64,000 nt of DNA from the NCBI GenBank assembly GCA_038380435.1, contig JAWZYU010000028.1, positions 40,545,095 through 40,609,094 of the forward strand. Direction: 5' to 3'. Shown piece by piece: positions 51,830-64,000 of the stretch; position 1 is the first letter of the stretch, and each line of letters begins with the position of its first letter. The translations under genes and the position numbers were made by a program. This DNA is from Ryuthela nishihirai. Its lineage: Eukaryota > Arthropoda > Arachnida > Araneae > Heptathelidae. A model generated the notes under the pieces. It made no database searches and had not been told where the DNA came from. It was given only the letters and a program-made list of their open reading frames with translations.

Positions 51830-54800
51830 TAAACCCCGTTCTGTCACTGGTGAGAAAGAGGACATCATGGTCACCGATAGTCTTGGAAATGTCACCGTAC
51901 CCCGCTCTCTCGTTGGTGAGAAAAAAGGACAACGATGGAAAAGTTAATGTACCTCGCTCTGTGATTGGTCAGAAAGAGGATACTGATGATCTTGGAAAGG
52001 TCAGTGTACCTCGCTCTCTCATTCGTGAGAAAGAGGACACCAAATGTCTAGGAAACGTCACTGTACCTCGCTCTGTCACTGGTGAGAAAGAGGATATTGA
52101 TGATCTTGGAAAGGTCAGTGTACCTCGCTCTCTCATTGGTGAGAAAGAGGACACCAAATGTCTAGGAAACGTCACTGTACCTCGCTCTGTCATTGGTGAG
52201 AAAGAGGATACTGATGATATTGGAAAGGTCACTGTACCTCGCTCTGTCATTGGTGAGAAAGAGGATACTGATGATCTTGGAAAGGTCAGTGTACTTCGCT
52301 CTCTCATTGGAGAGAAAGAGGACACCAAAGGTCTAGGAAACGTCACTGTACCTCGCTCTGTCATTGGTGAGAAAGAGGATACTGATGATCTTGGAAAGGT
52401 CAGTGTACCTCGCTCTCTCATTGGTGAGAAAGAGGACACCAAAGGTCTAGGAAACGTCACTGTACCTCGCTCTGTCATTGGTGAGAAAGAGGATACTGAT
52501 GATCTTGGAAAGGTCAGTGTACTTCGCTCTCTCATTGGTGAGAAAGAGGACACCAAAGGTCTAGGAAACGTCACTGTACCCCGCTCTGTCATTGGTGAGA
52601 AAGAGGATACTGATGATCTTGGAAAGGTCAGTATACTTCGCTCTCTCATTGGTGAGAAAGAGGACACCAAAGGTCTAGGAAACGTCACTGTACCTCGCTC
52701 TGTCATTGATGAGAAAGAGGATACTGATGATCTTGGAAAGGTCAGTGTACTTCGCTCTTTCATTAGTGAGAAAGAGGACACCAAAGGTCTAGGAAACGTC
52801 ACTGTACCTCGCTCTGTCATTGGTGAGAAAGAGGATACTGATGATCTTGGAAAGGTCAGTGTACTTCGCTCTCTCATTGGTGAGAAAGAGGACACCAAAG
52901 GTCTAGGAAACGTCACTGTACCTCGCTCTGTCATTGGTGACAAAGAGGATACTGATGATCTTGGAAAGGTCAGTGTACTTCGCTCTCTCATTGGTGACAA
53001 AGAGGACACCAAAGGTCTAGAAAACGTCACTGTACCCCGCTCTGTCATTGGTGAGAAAGAGGATACTGATGATCTTGGAAAGGTCAATGTACTTCGCTCT
53101 CTCATTGGTGAGAAAGAGGACACCAAAGGTCTAGGAGACGTCACTGTACCCCGCTCTGTCATTGGTGAGAAAGAGGATACTGATGATCTTGGAAAGGTCA
53201 GTGTACTTCGCTCTGTCATTGGTGAGAAAGAGGATACTGATGATCTTGGAAAGGTCACTGTACCTCGCTCTGTCATTGGTGAGAAAGAGGATACTGATGA
53301 TCTTGGAAAGGTCAGTGTACTTCGCTCTCTCATTGGTGAGAAAGAGGACACCAAAGGTCTAGGAAACGTCACTCTACCCCGCTCTGTCATTGGTGAGAAA
53401 GAGGATACTGATGATCTTGGAAAGGTCAGTGTACTTCGCTCTCTCATTGGTGAGAAAGAGGACACCAAAGGTCTAGAAAACGTCACTGTACCCCGCTCTG
53501 TCATTGGTGAGAAAGAGGATACTGATGATCTTGGAAAGGTCAGTGTACTTCGCTCTCTCATTGGTGAGAAAGAGGACACCAAAGGTCTAGGAAACGTCAC
53601 TGTACCCCGCTCTGTCATTGGTGAGAAAGAGGATACTGATGATCTTGGAAAGGTCAGTGTACTTCGCTCTCTCATTGGTGAGAAAGAGGACACCAAAGGT
53701 CTAGGAAACGTCACTGTACCCCGCTCTGTCATTGGTGAGAAAGAGGATACTGATGATCTTGGAAAGGTCAGTGTACTTCGCTCTCTCATTGGTGAGAAAG
53801 AGGACACCAAAGGTCTAGGAAACGTCACTGTACCCCGCTCTGTCATTGGTGAGAAAGAGGATACTGATGATCTTGGAAAGGTCAGTGTACTTCGCTCTCT
53901 CATTGCTGAGAAAGAGGACACCAAAGGTCTAGGAAACGTCACTGTACCCCGCTCTGTCATTGGTGAGAAAGAGGATACTGATGATCTTGGAAAGGTCGGT
54001 GTACTTCGCTCTCTCATTGGTGAGAAAGAGGACACGAAAGGTCTAGGAAACGTCACTGTACCCCGCTCTGTCATTGGTGAGAAAGAGGATACTGATGATC
54101 TTGGAAAAGTCAGTGTACTTCGCTCTCTCATTGGTGAGAAAGAGGACACGAAAGGTCTAGGAAACGTCACTGTACCCCGCTCTGTCATTGGTGAGAAAGA
54201 GGATACTGATGAACTTGGAAAGGTCAGTGCACTTCGCTCTCTCATTGGTGAGAAAGAGGACACCAAAGGTCTAGGAATCGTCACTGTACCCCGCTCTGTC
54301 ATTGGTGAGAAAGAGGATACTGATGATCTTGGAAAGGTCAGTGTACCTCGCTCTCTCATTGGTGAGAAAGAGGACACCAAAGGTCTAGGAAACGTCACTG
54401 TACCTCGCTCTGTCATTGGTGAGAAAGAGGATACTGATGATCTTGGAAAGGTCAGTGTACCTCGCTCTCTCATTGGTGAGAAAGAGGACACCAAAGGTCT
54501 AGGAAACGTCACTGTACCTCGCTCTGTCATTGGTGAGAAAGAGGATACTGATGATCTTGGAAAGGTCAGTGTACTTCGCTCTCTCATTGGTGAGAAAGAG
54601 GACACCAAAGGTCTAGGAAACGTCACTGTACCCCGCTCTGTCATTGGTGAGAAAGAGGATACTGATGATCTTGGAAAGGTCAGTGTACCTCGCTCTCTCA
54701 TTGGTGAGAAAGAGGACACCAAAGGTCTAGGAAACGTCACTGTACCTCGCTCTGTCATTGATGAGAAAGAGGATACTGATGATCTTGGAAAGGTCAGTGT

Positions 54801-57800
54801 ACTTCGCTCTCTCATTGGTGAGAAAGAGGACACCAAAGGTCTAGAAAACGTCACTGTACCCCGCTCTGTCATTGGTGAGAAAGAGGATACTGATGATCTT
54901 GGAAAGGTCGGTGTACTTCGCTCTCTCATTGGTGAGAAAGAGGACACCAAAGGTCTAGGAGACGTCACTGTACCCCGCTCTGTCATTGGTGAGAAAGAGG
55001 ATACTGATGATCTTGGAAAGGTCAGTGTACTTCGCTCTCTCATTTGTGAGAAAGAGGACACCAAAGGTCTAGGAAACGTCACTGTACCCCGCTCTGTCAT
55101 TGGTGAGAAAGAGGATACTGATGATCTTGGAAAGGTCAGTGTACTTCGCTCTCTCATTGGTGAGAAAGAGGACACCAAAGGTCTAGGAAACGTCACTGTA
55201 CCCCGCTCTGTCATTGGTGAAAAGAGGATACTGATGATCTTGGAAAAGTCAGTGTACTTCGCTCTCTCATTGGTGAGAAAGAGGACACGAAAGGTCTAGG
55301 AAACGTCACTGTACCCCGCTCTGTCATTGGTGAGAAAGAGGATACTGATGAACTTGGAAAGGTCAGTGTACTTCGCTCTCTCATTGGTGAGAAAGAGGAC
55401 ACCAAAGGTCTAGGAAACGTCACTGTACCCCGCTCTGTCATCGGTGAGAAAGAGGATACTGATGATCTTGGAAAGGTCAGTGTACCTCGCTCTCTCATTG
55501 GTGAGAAAGAGGACACCAAAGGTCTAGGAAACGTCACTGTACCTCGCTCTGTCATTGGTGAGAAAGAGGATACTGATGATCTTGGAAAGGTCAGTGTACC
55601 TCGCTCTCTCATTGGTGAGAAAGAGGACACCAAAGGTCTAGGAAACGTCACTGTACCTCGCTCTGTCATTGGTGAGAAAGAGGATACTGATGATCTTGGA
55701 AAGGTCAGTGTACCTCGCTCTTTCATTGGTGAGAAAGAGGACACCAAAGGTCTAGGAAATGTCACTGTACCTCGCTCTGTCATTGGTGAGAAAGAGGATA
55801 CTGATGATCTTGGAAAGGTCAGTGTACTTCGCTCTCTCATTGGTGAGAAAGAGGACATCAAAGGTCTAGGAAACGTCACTGTACCCCGCTCTGTCATTGG
55901 TGAGAAAGAGGATACTGATGATCTTGGAAAGGTCAGTGTACTTCGCTCTCTCATTGGTGAGAAAGAGGACACCAAAGGTCTAGGAAACGTCACTGTACCC
56001 CGCTCTGTCATTGGTGAGAAAGAGGATACTGATGATCTTGGAAAGGTCAGTGTACTTCGTTCTCTCATTGGTGAGAAAGAGGACACCAAAGGTCTAGGAA
56101 ACGTCACTGTACCCCGCTCTGTCATTGGTGAGAAAGAGGATACTGATGATCTTGGAAAGGTCAGTGTACTTCGCTCTCTCATTGGTGAGAAAGAGGACAC
56201 CAAAGGTCTAGGAAACGTCACTGTACCCCGCTCTGTCATTGGTGAGAAAGAGGATACTGATGATCTTGGAAAGGTCAGTGTACTTCGCTCTCTCATTGGT
56301 GAGAAAGAGGACACCAAAGGTCTAGGAAACGTCACTGTACCCCGCTCTGTCATTGGTGAGAAAGAGGATACTGATGATCTTGGAAAGGTCAGTGTACTTC
56401 GCTCTCTCATTGGTGAGAAAGAGGACACCAAAGGTCTAGGAAACGTCACTGTACCTCGCTCTGTTATTGATGAGAAAGAGGATACTGATGATCTTGGAAA
56501 GGTCAGTGTACTTCGCTCTCTCATTGGTGAGAAAGAGGACACCAAAGGTCTAGGAAACGTCACTGTACCCCGCTCTGTCATTGGTGAGAACGAGGATACT
56601 GATGATCTTGGAAAGGTCAGTGTACTTCGCTCTCTCATTGGTGAGAAAGAGGACACCAAAGGTCTAGGAAACGTCACTGTACCCCGCTCTGTCATTGGTG
56701 AGAAAGAGGATACTGATGATCTTGGAAAGGTCGGTGTACTTCGCTCTCTCATTGGTGAGAAAGAGGACACCAAAGGTCTAGGAGACGTCACTGTACCCCG
56801 CTCTGTCATTGGTGAGAAAGAGGATACTGATGATCTTGGAAAGGTCAGTGTACTTCGCTCTCTCATTGGTGAGAAAGAGGACACCAAAGGTCTAGGAAAC
56901 GTCACTGTACCCCGCTCTGTCATTGGTGAGAAAGAGGATACCGATGATCTTGGAAAGGTCAGTGTACTTCGCTCTCTCATTGGTGAGAAAGAGGACACCA
57001 AAGGTCTAGGAAACGTCACTGTACCCCGCTCTGTCATTGGTGAAAAGAGGATACTGATGATCTTGGAAAAGTCAGTGTACTTCGCTCTCTCATTGGTGAG
57101 AAAGAGGACACGAAAGGTCTAGGAAACGTCACTGTACCCCGCTCTGTCATTGGTGAGAAAGAGGATACTGATGAACTTGGAAAGGTCAGTGTACTTCGCT
57201 CTCTCATTGGTGAGAAAGAGGACACCAAAGGTCTAGGAAACGTCACTGTACCCCGCTCTGTCATCGGTGAGAAAGAGGATACTGATGATCTTGGAAAGGT
57301 CAGTGTACCTCGCTCTCTCATTGGTGAGAAAGAGGACACCAAAGGTCTAGGAAACGTCACTGTACCTCGCTCTGTCATTGGTGAGAAAGAGGATACTGAT
57401 GATCTTGGAAAGGTCAGTGTACCTCGCTCTCTCATTGGTGAGAAAGAGGACACCAAAGGTCTAGGAAACGTCACTGTACCTCGCTCTGTCATTGGTGAGA
57501 AAGAGGATACTGATGATCTTGGAAAGGTCAGTGTACCTCGCTCTTTCATTGGTGAGAAAGAGGACACCAAAGGTCTAGGAAATGTCACTGTACCTCGTTC
57601 TGTCATTGGTGAGAAAGAGGATACTGATGATCTTGGAAAGGTCAGTGTACTTCGCTCTCTCATTGGTGAGAAAGAGGACATCAAAGGTCTAGGAAACGTC
57701 ACTGTACCCCGCTCTGTCATTGGTGAGAAAGAGGATACTGATGATCTTGGAAAGGTCAGTGTACTTCGCTCTCTCATTGGTGAGAAAGAGGACACCAAAG

Positions 57801-60505
57801 GTCTAGGAAACGTCACTGTACCCCGCTCTGTCATTGGTGAGAAAGAGGATACTGATGATCTTGGAAAGGTCAGTGTACTTCGTTCTCTCATTGGTGAGAA
57901 AGAGGACACCAAAGGTCTAGGAAACGTCACTGTACCCCGCTCTGTCATTGGTGAGAAAGAGGATACTGATGATCTTGGAAAGGTCAGTGTACTTCGCTCT
58001 CTCATTGGTGAGAAAGAGGACACCAAAGGTCTAGGAAACGTCACTGTACCCCGCTCTGTCATTGGTGAGAAAGAGGATACTGATGATCTTGGAAAGGTCA
58101 GTGTACTTCGCTCTCTCATTGGTGAGAAAGAGGACACCAAAGGTCTAGGAAACGTCACTGTACCCCGCTCTGTCATTGGTGAGAAAGAGGATACTGATGA
58201 TCTTGGAAAGGTCAGTGTACTTCGCTCTCTCATTGGTGAGAAAGAGGACACCAAAGGTCTAGGAAACGTCACTGTACCTCGCTCTGTTATTGATGAGAAA
58301 GAGGATACTGATGATCTTGGAAAGGTCAGTGTACTTCGCTCTCTCATTGGTGAGAAAGAGGACACCAAAGGTCTAGGAAACGTCACTGTACCCCGCTCTG
58401 TCATTGGTGAGAACGAGGATACTGATGATCTTGGAAAGGTCAGTGTACTTCGCTCTCTCATTGGTGAGAAAGAGGACACCAAAGGTCTAGGAAACGTCAC
58501 TGTACCCCGCTCTGTCATTGGTGAGAAAGAGGATACTGATGATCTTGGAAAGGTCGGTGTACTTCGCTCTCTCATTGGTGAGAAAGAGGACACCAAAGGT
58601 CTAGGAGACGTCACTGTACCCCGCTCTGTCATTGGTGAGAAAGAGGATACTGATGATCTTGGAAAGGTCAGTGTACTTCGCTCTCTCATTGGTGAGAAAG
58701 AGGACACCAAAGGTCTAGGAAACGTCACTGTACCCCGCTCTGTCATTGGTGAGAAAGAGGATACCGATGATCTTGGAAAGGTCAGTGTACTTCGCTCTCT
58801 CATTGGTGAGAAAGAGGACACCAAAGGTCTAGGAAACGTCACTGTACCCCGCTCTGTCATTGGTGAGAAAGAGGATACTGATGATCTTGGAAAAGTCAGT
58901 GTACTTCGCTCTCTCATTGGTGAGAAAGAGGACACGAAAGGTCTAGGAAACGTCACTGTACCCCGCTCTGTCATTGGTGAGAAAGAGGATACTGATGAAC
59001 TTGGAAAGGTCAGTGTACTTCGCTCTCTCATTGGTGAGAAAGAGGACACCAAAGGTCTAGGAAACGTCACTGTACCCCGCTCTGTCATTGGTGAGAAAGA
59101 GGATACTGATGATCTTGGAAAGGTCAGTGTACCTCGCTCTCTCATTGGTGAAAAAGAGGACACCAAAGGTCTAGGAAACGTCACTGTACCTCGCTCTGTC
59201 ATTGGTGAGAAAGAGGATACTGATGATCTTGGAAAGGTCAGTGTACCTCGCTCTCTCATTGGTGAGAAAGAGGACACCAAAGGTCTAGGAAACGTCACTG
59301 TACCTCGCTCTGTCATTGGTGAGAAAGAGGATACTGATGATCTTGGAAAGGTCAGTGTACCTCGCTCTTTCATTGGTGAGAAAGAGGACACCAAAGGTCT
59401 AGGAAATGTCACTGTACCTCGCTCTGTCATTGGTGAGAAAGAGGATACTGATGATCTTGGAAAGGTCAGTGTACTTCGCTCTCTCATTGGTGAGAAAGAG
59501 GACATCAAAGGTCTAGGAAACGTCACTGTACCCCGCTCTGTCATTGGTGAGAAAGAGGATACTGATGATCTTGGAAAGGTCAGTGTACTTCGCTCTCTCA
59601 TTGGTGAGAAAGAGGACACCAAAGGTCTAGGAAACGTCACTGTACCCCGCTCTGTCATTGGTGAGAAAGAGGATACTGATGATCTTGGAAAGGTCAGTGT
59701 ACTTCGCTCTCTCATTGGTGAGAAAGAGGACACCAAAGGTCTAGGAAACGTCACTGTACCCCGCTCTGTCATTGGTGAGAAAGAGGATACTGATGATCTT
59801 GGAAAGGTCAGTGTACTTCGCTCTCTCATTGGTGAGAAAGAGGACACCAAAGGTCTAGGAAACGTCACTGTACCCCGCTCTGTCATTGGTGAGAAAGAGG
59901 ATACTGATGATCTTGGAAAGGTCAGTGTACTTCGCTCTCTCATTGGTGAGAAAGAGGACACCAAAGGTCTAGGAAACGTCACTGTACCTCGCTCTGTTAT
60001 TGATGAGAAAGAGGATACTGATGATCTTGGAAAGGTCAGTGTACTTCGCTCTTTCATTGGTGAGAAAGAGGACACCAAAGGTCTAGGAAACGTCACTGTA
60101 CCTCGCTCTGTCATTGGTGAGAAAGAGGATACTGATGATCTTGGAAAGGTCAGTGTACCTCGCTCTCTCATTGATGAGAAAGAGGACACCAAAGGTCTAG
60201 GAAACGTCACTGTACCTCGCTCTGTCATTGATGAGAAAGAGGACACTGATCATAATGGAAAGGTAATTGTACTCCGCTTTTTCATTGGTGAGAAAGAGGA
60301 CATCGATGGTGGTGTAAAGATCACTCTGTTTTGCTCTCTCATTGCTGAAAAGAGGACACCAATGGTCTTGGAAATGTCACCGTACCCTGCTCTCACATTA
60401 GTGAGAAAGTGGACATCAATGATCTTGGAAAGGTCACCATATCCTGTTCTGTGATTGGTCAGAAAGAAGGCACCGTGAGACTTGGAATGGTCACCGTAGG
60501 TCGAA
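51830..60505. repeat. 8.7-kb satellite: 57-bp monomer, 114-bp dimer, 1,824-bp higher-order repeat
   Basis: Two alternating 57-bp monomers (GTACCCCGCTCTGTCATTGG... and GTACTTCGCTCTCTCATTGG...) form a 114-bp dimer of 38 codons, about 76 dimers in all. Marker variant GATGAACTTGG occurs at 54211, 55350, 57173 and 58997: spacings of 1,139, 1,823 and 1,824 bp, that is 10 dimers less 1 bp, 16 dimers less 1 bp and 16 dimers. A 1-bp deletion (GGTGAAAAGAGG) recurs near 55216 and 57039. Plus (1,208 codons, IGEKEDTDDLGKV type) and minus (up to 1,081 codons, MTERGTVTFPRPLVSSFSP type) are both open because 57 is 19 codons. Unit variants include many non-synonymous changes on both readings. Edges are more diverged than the centre. 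Confidence 0.96.
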
Positions 60506-60879
60506 CGAACAAAAGTTTGAGCCCTGTCCCCCAGCACAGGAGAGCCAAAATATGAACCCAGGTTCCCTAAAAAAAACTGTCCATTCGATCCCTTCCAGCT
60601 CTAATTCTTAGGGTCCTGGAGACCTGCTCATTGAGATCATTCAACGGAAGCATCATTGAAAACTGAAACATACAATGTCTTGATTTTGACGAGAAAAATT
60701 AACTAATTGATAATCCTGCATTTGCCTTTTAGAAGTTTATAAAAATTTTAAAAAAATTTCTTAAATCTATACGCTATTTGACTTTTCGTTTTGTTCTCGA
60801 GTCATCTTTTAATATTTCAAATCTCGTTTGGGTTTCTTTTAAAAACTATTTCCCTTTCTTTCAGCCTCCTAATCTAGAG
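60506..60879. other. Unassigned spacer
   Basis: AT-rich. Its right end (60831-60879) is repeated after the next SINE. Confidence 0.5.
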
Positions 60880-61597
60880 TGGGGCGGGGGTGGCTCAGTC
60901 GGTAGCGCGCCAGGCTCGTAATCTGTAGTTCAAAGGTTCGAGTCCCAGCTGGGTCAGCGTTGAGATTTATCTCCGCAAAATTCCCCGCCCTGCCCACGGT
61001 CAGTAGGGGACACCGATGGGCTTGGAAAGGCCGCCGCCCGTCGGATGGGACGTTAAGCCGTGGCTCCGTGTGCGGGAGAGCTCATACCCTGTGCACGTTA
61101 AAGAACACGCTGGATGGCCTTGACGGGAGGCTACCATCTGTCTCCCAACAGCTGTTCCAGTGGGTCCCCTCCCCCAACCTTCTCTGAGCCTTCGGGGTCC
61201 ATGTGACCTGGCCATTTAGCCCATGGTGTGCAAAAAAGTGCCCCTCAGAGGTAAAACAACCCAACGTTAAAGGACACGCTGGATGGCCTTGACGGGAGGC
61301 TACCATCTGTCTCCCAACAGCTGTTCCAGTGGGTCCCCAACCTTCTCTGAGCCTTCGGGGTCCTTGTGACCTGGCCATTTAGCCCATTGTGTGAAAAAAA
61401 GTGCCCCTCAGAGGTAAAACAACCCAACGTTAAAGGACACGCTGGATGGCCTTGACGGGAGGCTACCATCTGTCTCCCAACAGCTGTTCCAGTGGGTCCC
61501 CAACCTTCTCTGAGCCTTCGGGGTCCTTGTGACCTGGCCATTTAGCCCATTGTGTGCAAAAAAGTGCCCATCAGAGGTAAAACAACCCAACCCAAAA
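60880..61597 (+). mobile_element. SINE-A with three tandem 3' halves
   Basis: Complete element whose 3' half (from GTTAAAG) occurs three times, starting at 61097, 61266 and 61429 (spacing 169 and 163 bp). The later two share the variants AAGGACACGC and loss of CCTCCC. Flanks are a long imperfect direct repeat (60831-60879, 61598-61642). Confidence 0.93.
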
Positions 61598-61642
61598 GGT
61601 TTCTTTTTGAAAGTATTTCCCTTTCAGCCTCCTAATCTAGAG

Positions 61643-62482
61643 CCAATTTAGTCCTACTAAAACACAACAATTTTCATTTTTGGAATTAGCTTTTAATTGC
61701 TGCTGCCTAGAAAGCTCTTTTCAGTTAATTTAATTTCCACTTCTTCTCTTCCATCAGCTACAAAATTAGGGAAGATATTTCTTTTAATTTCTGACCAATC
61801 GTTGATGAGATGTTGACTTATTTCGTTAAAAGCACTGAGCAGTACAGCGGAAGAAATGGTTTATTCCGTTAATGCATTCTCTTCCATTGTCTCAAGAGAA
61901 AAAAAAAGTATTAGCGTTATAAATTAGGAACTGGCAACTTCAATGTCTGAAACTTCTAGAACAGGAGAAGCTTTTATGTTAGAAAAGAATTTTACTTATA
62001 ATTTTGTTCCGACTGGGTAATTATGTTCATTGAAGATTTCCCAAACTTTTCTAAAGTAATCGTTGTATTTTTAGACTTGTTTGATTAAATTTTGATTGCC
62101 AATTTTGTCATAGTCAAGTTTGAAAATTTTGTGCATTAATAAATAATGGGCATTTTGCTTTAAAAAAAAAAATACTCATTTTCTCTCTAATTTTCAAGGG
62201 CTTTGATTGACTGATGGAACTTGCCGGATTCACGTTAATCAAAGATTCGTTTTTTTTTAATGTAAAAAACGTTTTCATCAGTTTCCTATAAATTAATTTA
62301 ATATCCTGTACTGGCGACAACTTGGATCCAACTCTATAATGGTCGCAAATTTGGAGTGAATTCAGTGTGTTTCATTAATTGAGTTGTGTGTTATATTGAG
62401 GTTGTTGTATGTAATTCGCTGAAGTTGTCTTCGTTAGTTTCGATTACTGAACTTCACATATCATCAGGAGGTTGTTTGGGTG
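61643..62482. other. Unassigned AT-rich spacer
   Basis: About 840 bp. No gene or repeat recognised. Confidence 0.55.
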
Positions 62483-62965
62483 TACAATCGCTCAAAAAAG
62501 TATCCGGACACTATGGTTGATTACAGAATTCAGAAAAAATATCTCGCAACGATTTTGTTTTAGAAATTAGTGATCTGGCAACCTTCGTGTAACGTGACAC
62601 GAAGGTTGCCAGATCACTATTTTTTGAATATATATATATAATGCGTATGAATATATATGATGCAATGAATATGGAGCGTGTGCAGTTACCGTTCACAGCA
62701 AACTGGAGCGTGTGCAGTAACTGTACAGGCTCCAGTTTGCTGTGAACGGTAACTGGAGCGTGTACAGTTGCTGTACACGCTCCAGATATATTTTCTGAAT
62801 TCTGCAATCAAACATAGCGTTCGGATACGTGTCACGTGACAACCTTCGCGTCACGTGACACGAAGGTTGCCAGATCACTAATTTCTAAAAAAAAATCTTT
62901 CCCAGATATTTTTTCTGAATTCTGTAATCAACCATAGTGTTCGGATACTCTTTTGAGAGACTGTA
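62483..62965. mobile_element. PAL-302 foldback element, locus E
   Basis: TA-flanked ends at 62483 and 62965. A palindromic centre, then the AT-rich junction (62625-62675) shared with locus C, hairpin units, and a second partial palindrome (62826-62875) near the right arm. Confidence 0.82.
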
Positions 62966-63974
62966 CCTGTATAATCTCACGAATGGTTAGCAACAGCGAG
63001 AAAGGATATGGCTATAAACTTCTGAGTGTTTTAATACCATATAAACTCAAAACTGAAGTGTTTTGCAAAAGCGGAGCTGTGAAGTGTGTTAATGTATCTT
63101 CTTCTTCCTCCGACTTTTTCAGTGCTCTTCCATTTTCTCAATTCTTTTTAAGAGAAGAAAACAACATCGACTTCCTGCCCGAAACTTCCAAATGGTGCCA
63201 ATTACTCCCTCACTTTCTCTCTCTTCTTCCTTTTTCTCTTTCTCTTCGCTAGGGGATGTTTCGAAGCCAAAAACACACAATCGCTAGAATGCAGTTTGCC
63301 AAACACGGTTATTAAATTTCTGTCCAGTTTCTCGACGAATCTGCGGTAACAACAAGACAACAACTGCCTTCCAACTATGTATAAAGAGTTTGGACGCCTT
63401 AAAGGTGGCGTGTGCCAATCCCAGCAGAGGGTGAAGTTATTAGAGGAAGTGCAAACCCAGCAACAAGTAAAGAAATTGGAATTGTTAAGCCGAGAATGAT
63501 GGTTCTGACAAAGGTGCGGCGTTCCTCCATTCCTTCGAGGTGCCTTTACTGGTTCAGAGTGTAATTAACTCTACCTCCTTTCTTTGCAGTAGAGTTTTTT
63601 TGTTACTAAGTGTTATTTTGCGCTTTAGGCTTGACTCGTGAAAAAAACAACAACTTTGTTTTGTGTTTATTTTTTTGTCTTCTCATAAGCACGACAGCCA
63701 ATTTAAACGCGATTAAAAGCGTTGCTTGCGGCGATGTTTTTCTCCGACGTACGACGTCTATGAAGATGTTTTTTTCCCCTTTTGGTTAAAAATAATTTGT
63801 GGTGTGCCGGTAGCGTCAAAACGGCTGAAAGGTGGGATGTTCAAATGGAAGTTAGAAGGACGAGATTCAGAATTTGAAAAGAACTTAGGCAGGAGGGAAA
63901 TTGGTAGAATAATTTACAAGAAAATCTCAGTTCTAAGTACCCTGATTTTACGTACAGCATCCACCCGCCCTGCC
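62966..63974. other. Unassigned unique sequence
   Basis: About 1 kb. A 99-codon plus-strand ORF (62953-63252) overlaps PAL-302 slightly and has a Ser/Phe-rich C-terminus. Not recognised. Confidence 0.4.
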
Positions 63975-64000
63975 GGCTGGGTCAGCGTTGAGATTTATCT
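63975..64000 (+). mobile_element. SINE-A, start of a copy cut by the window end
   Basis: GGCTGGGTCAGCGTTGAGAT and following is the SINE-A region just after the B box. The head is deleted or truncated. The copy continues past the window. Confidence 0.85.

Noticed and set aside
51673..55299. A 1,208-codon ORF with IGEKEDT repeats as a large repetitive protein
   Set aside because: The opposite strand is equally open for over 1,000 codons, the unit length is a multiple of three, units vary non-synonymously, and there is no unique domain or gene context.

Overview
The window looks like intergenic or heterochromatin-like DNA from a metazoan nuclear genome. Its repeat types fit an arthropod, and I lean towards an arachnid, but that is a guess from repeat style. 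I see no bacterial-type gene, no operon, no intact host gene, no rRNA, no genuine tRNA gene and no CRISPR array. About half of the 64 kb is repeats. By my estimate roughly a quarter is one tRNA-derived SINE family, and another quarter is tandem satellite DNA.

Dispersed repeats. SINE-A (about 385 bp, more than 50 copies or fragments on both strands) has a tRNA-like head with A and B boxes, a long conserved GC-rich body and an AACCC-type tail. SINE-B (about 190 bp, 8 copies) has a different tRNA-like head and an AT-rich tail. A possible third family, SINE-C, has one copy. There is one 5'-truncated APE-type LINE with endonuclease and reverse transcriptase (29482-32551, minus) and a second, internally deleted LINE relic (39440-39919, plus). 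A decayed hAT-family transposase (25617-27660, minus) and two short hAT-like MITEs (7547-7887 and 48390-48642) are present. Six loci carry a palindromic foldback element with TA target sites, here called PAL-302, built from a 302-bp unit.

Tandem arrays: a 41-bp repeat (1-237), a degenerate ~37-bp repeat split by a SINE (3671-4300), a 27-bp array (20874-22187), a 16/48-bp array (41272-42817), a T-rich ~70-81-bp array with a 311-bp higher-order repeat (45086-48262), and a 57/114-bp array of about 8.7 kb with a 1,824-bp higher-order repeat (51830-60505). Several are open in one or more frames on both strands and give ORFs up to 1,208 codons. I treat these as arithmetic products of repeat length, not as genes.

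How the parts interact. The window is a layered insertion record. SINE-A copies are the commonest landing sites: other SINE-A copies, SINE-B, the LINE and both hAT-like MITEs sit inside them, often with clear target-site duplications (TSDs). PAL-302 sits inside the hAT transposase relic, and a SINE-B sits inside the LINE endonuclease. The best candidates for something not yet described are the PAL-302 palindromic element, with its exact 302-bp modular growth, and the repeated tandem duplication of SINE-A 3' ends inside a single TSD.
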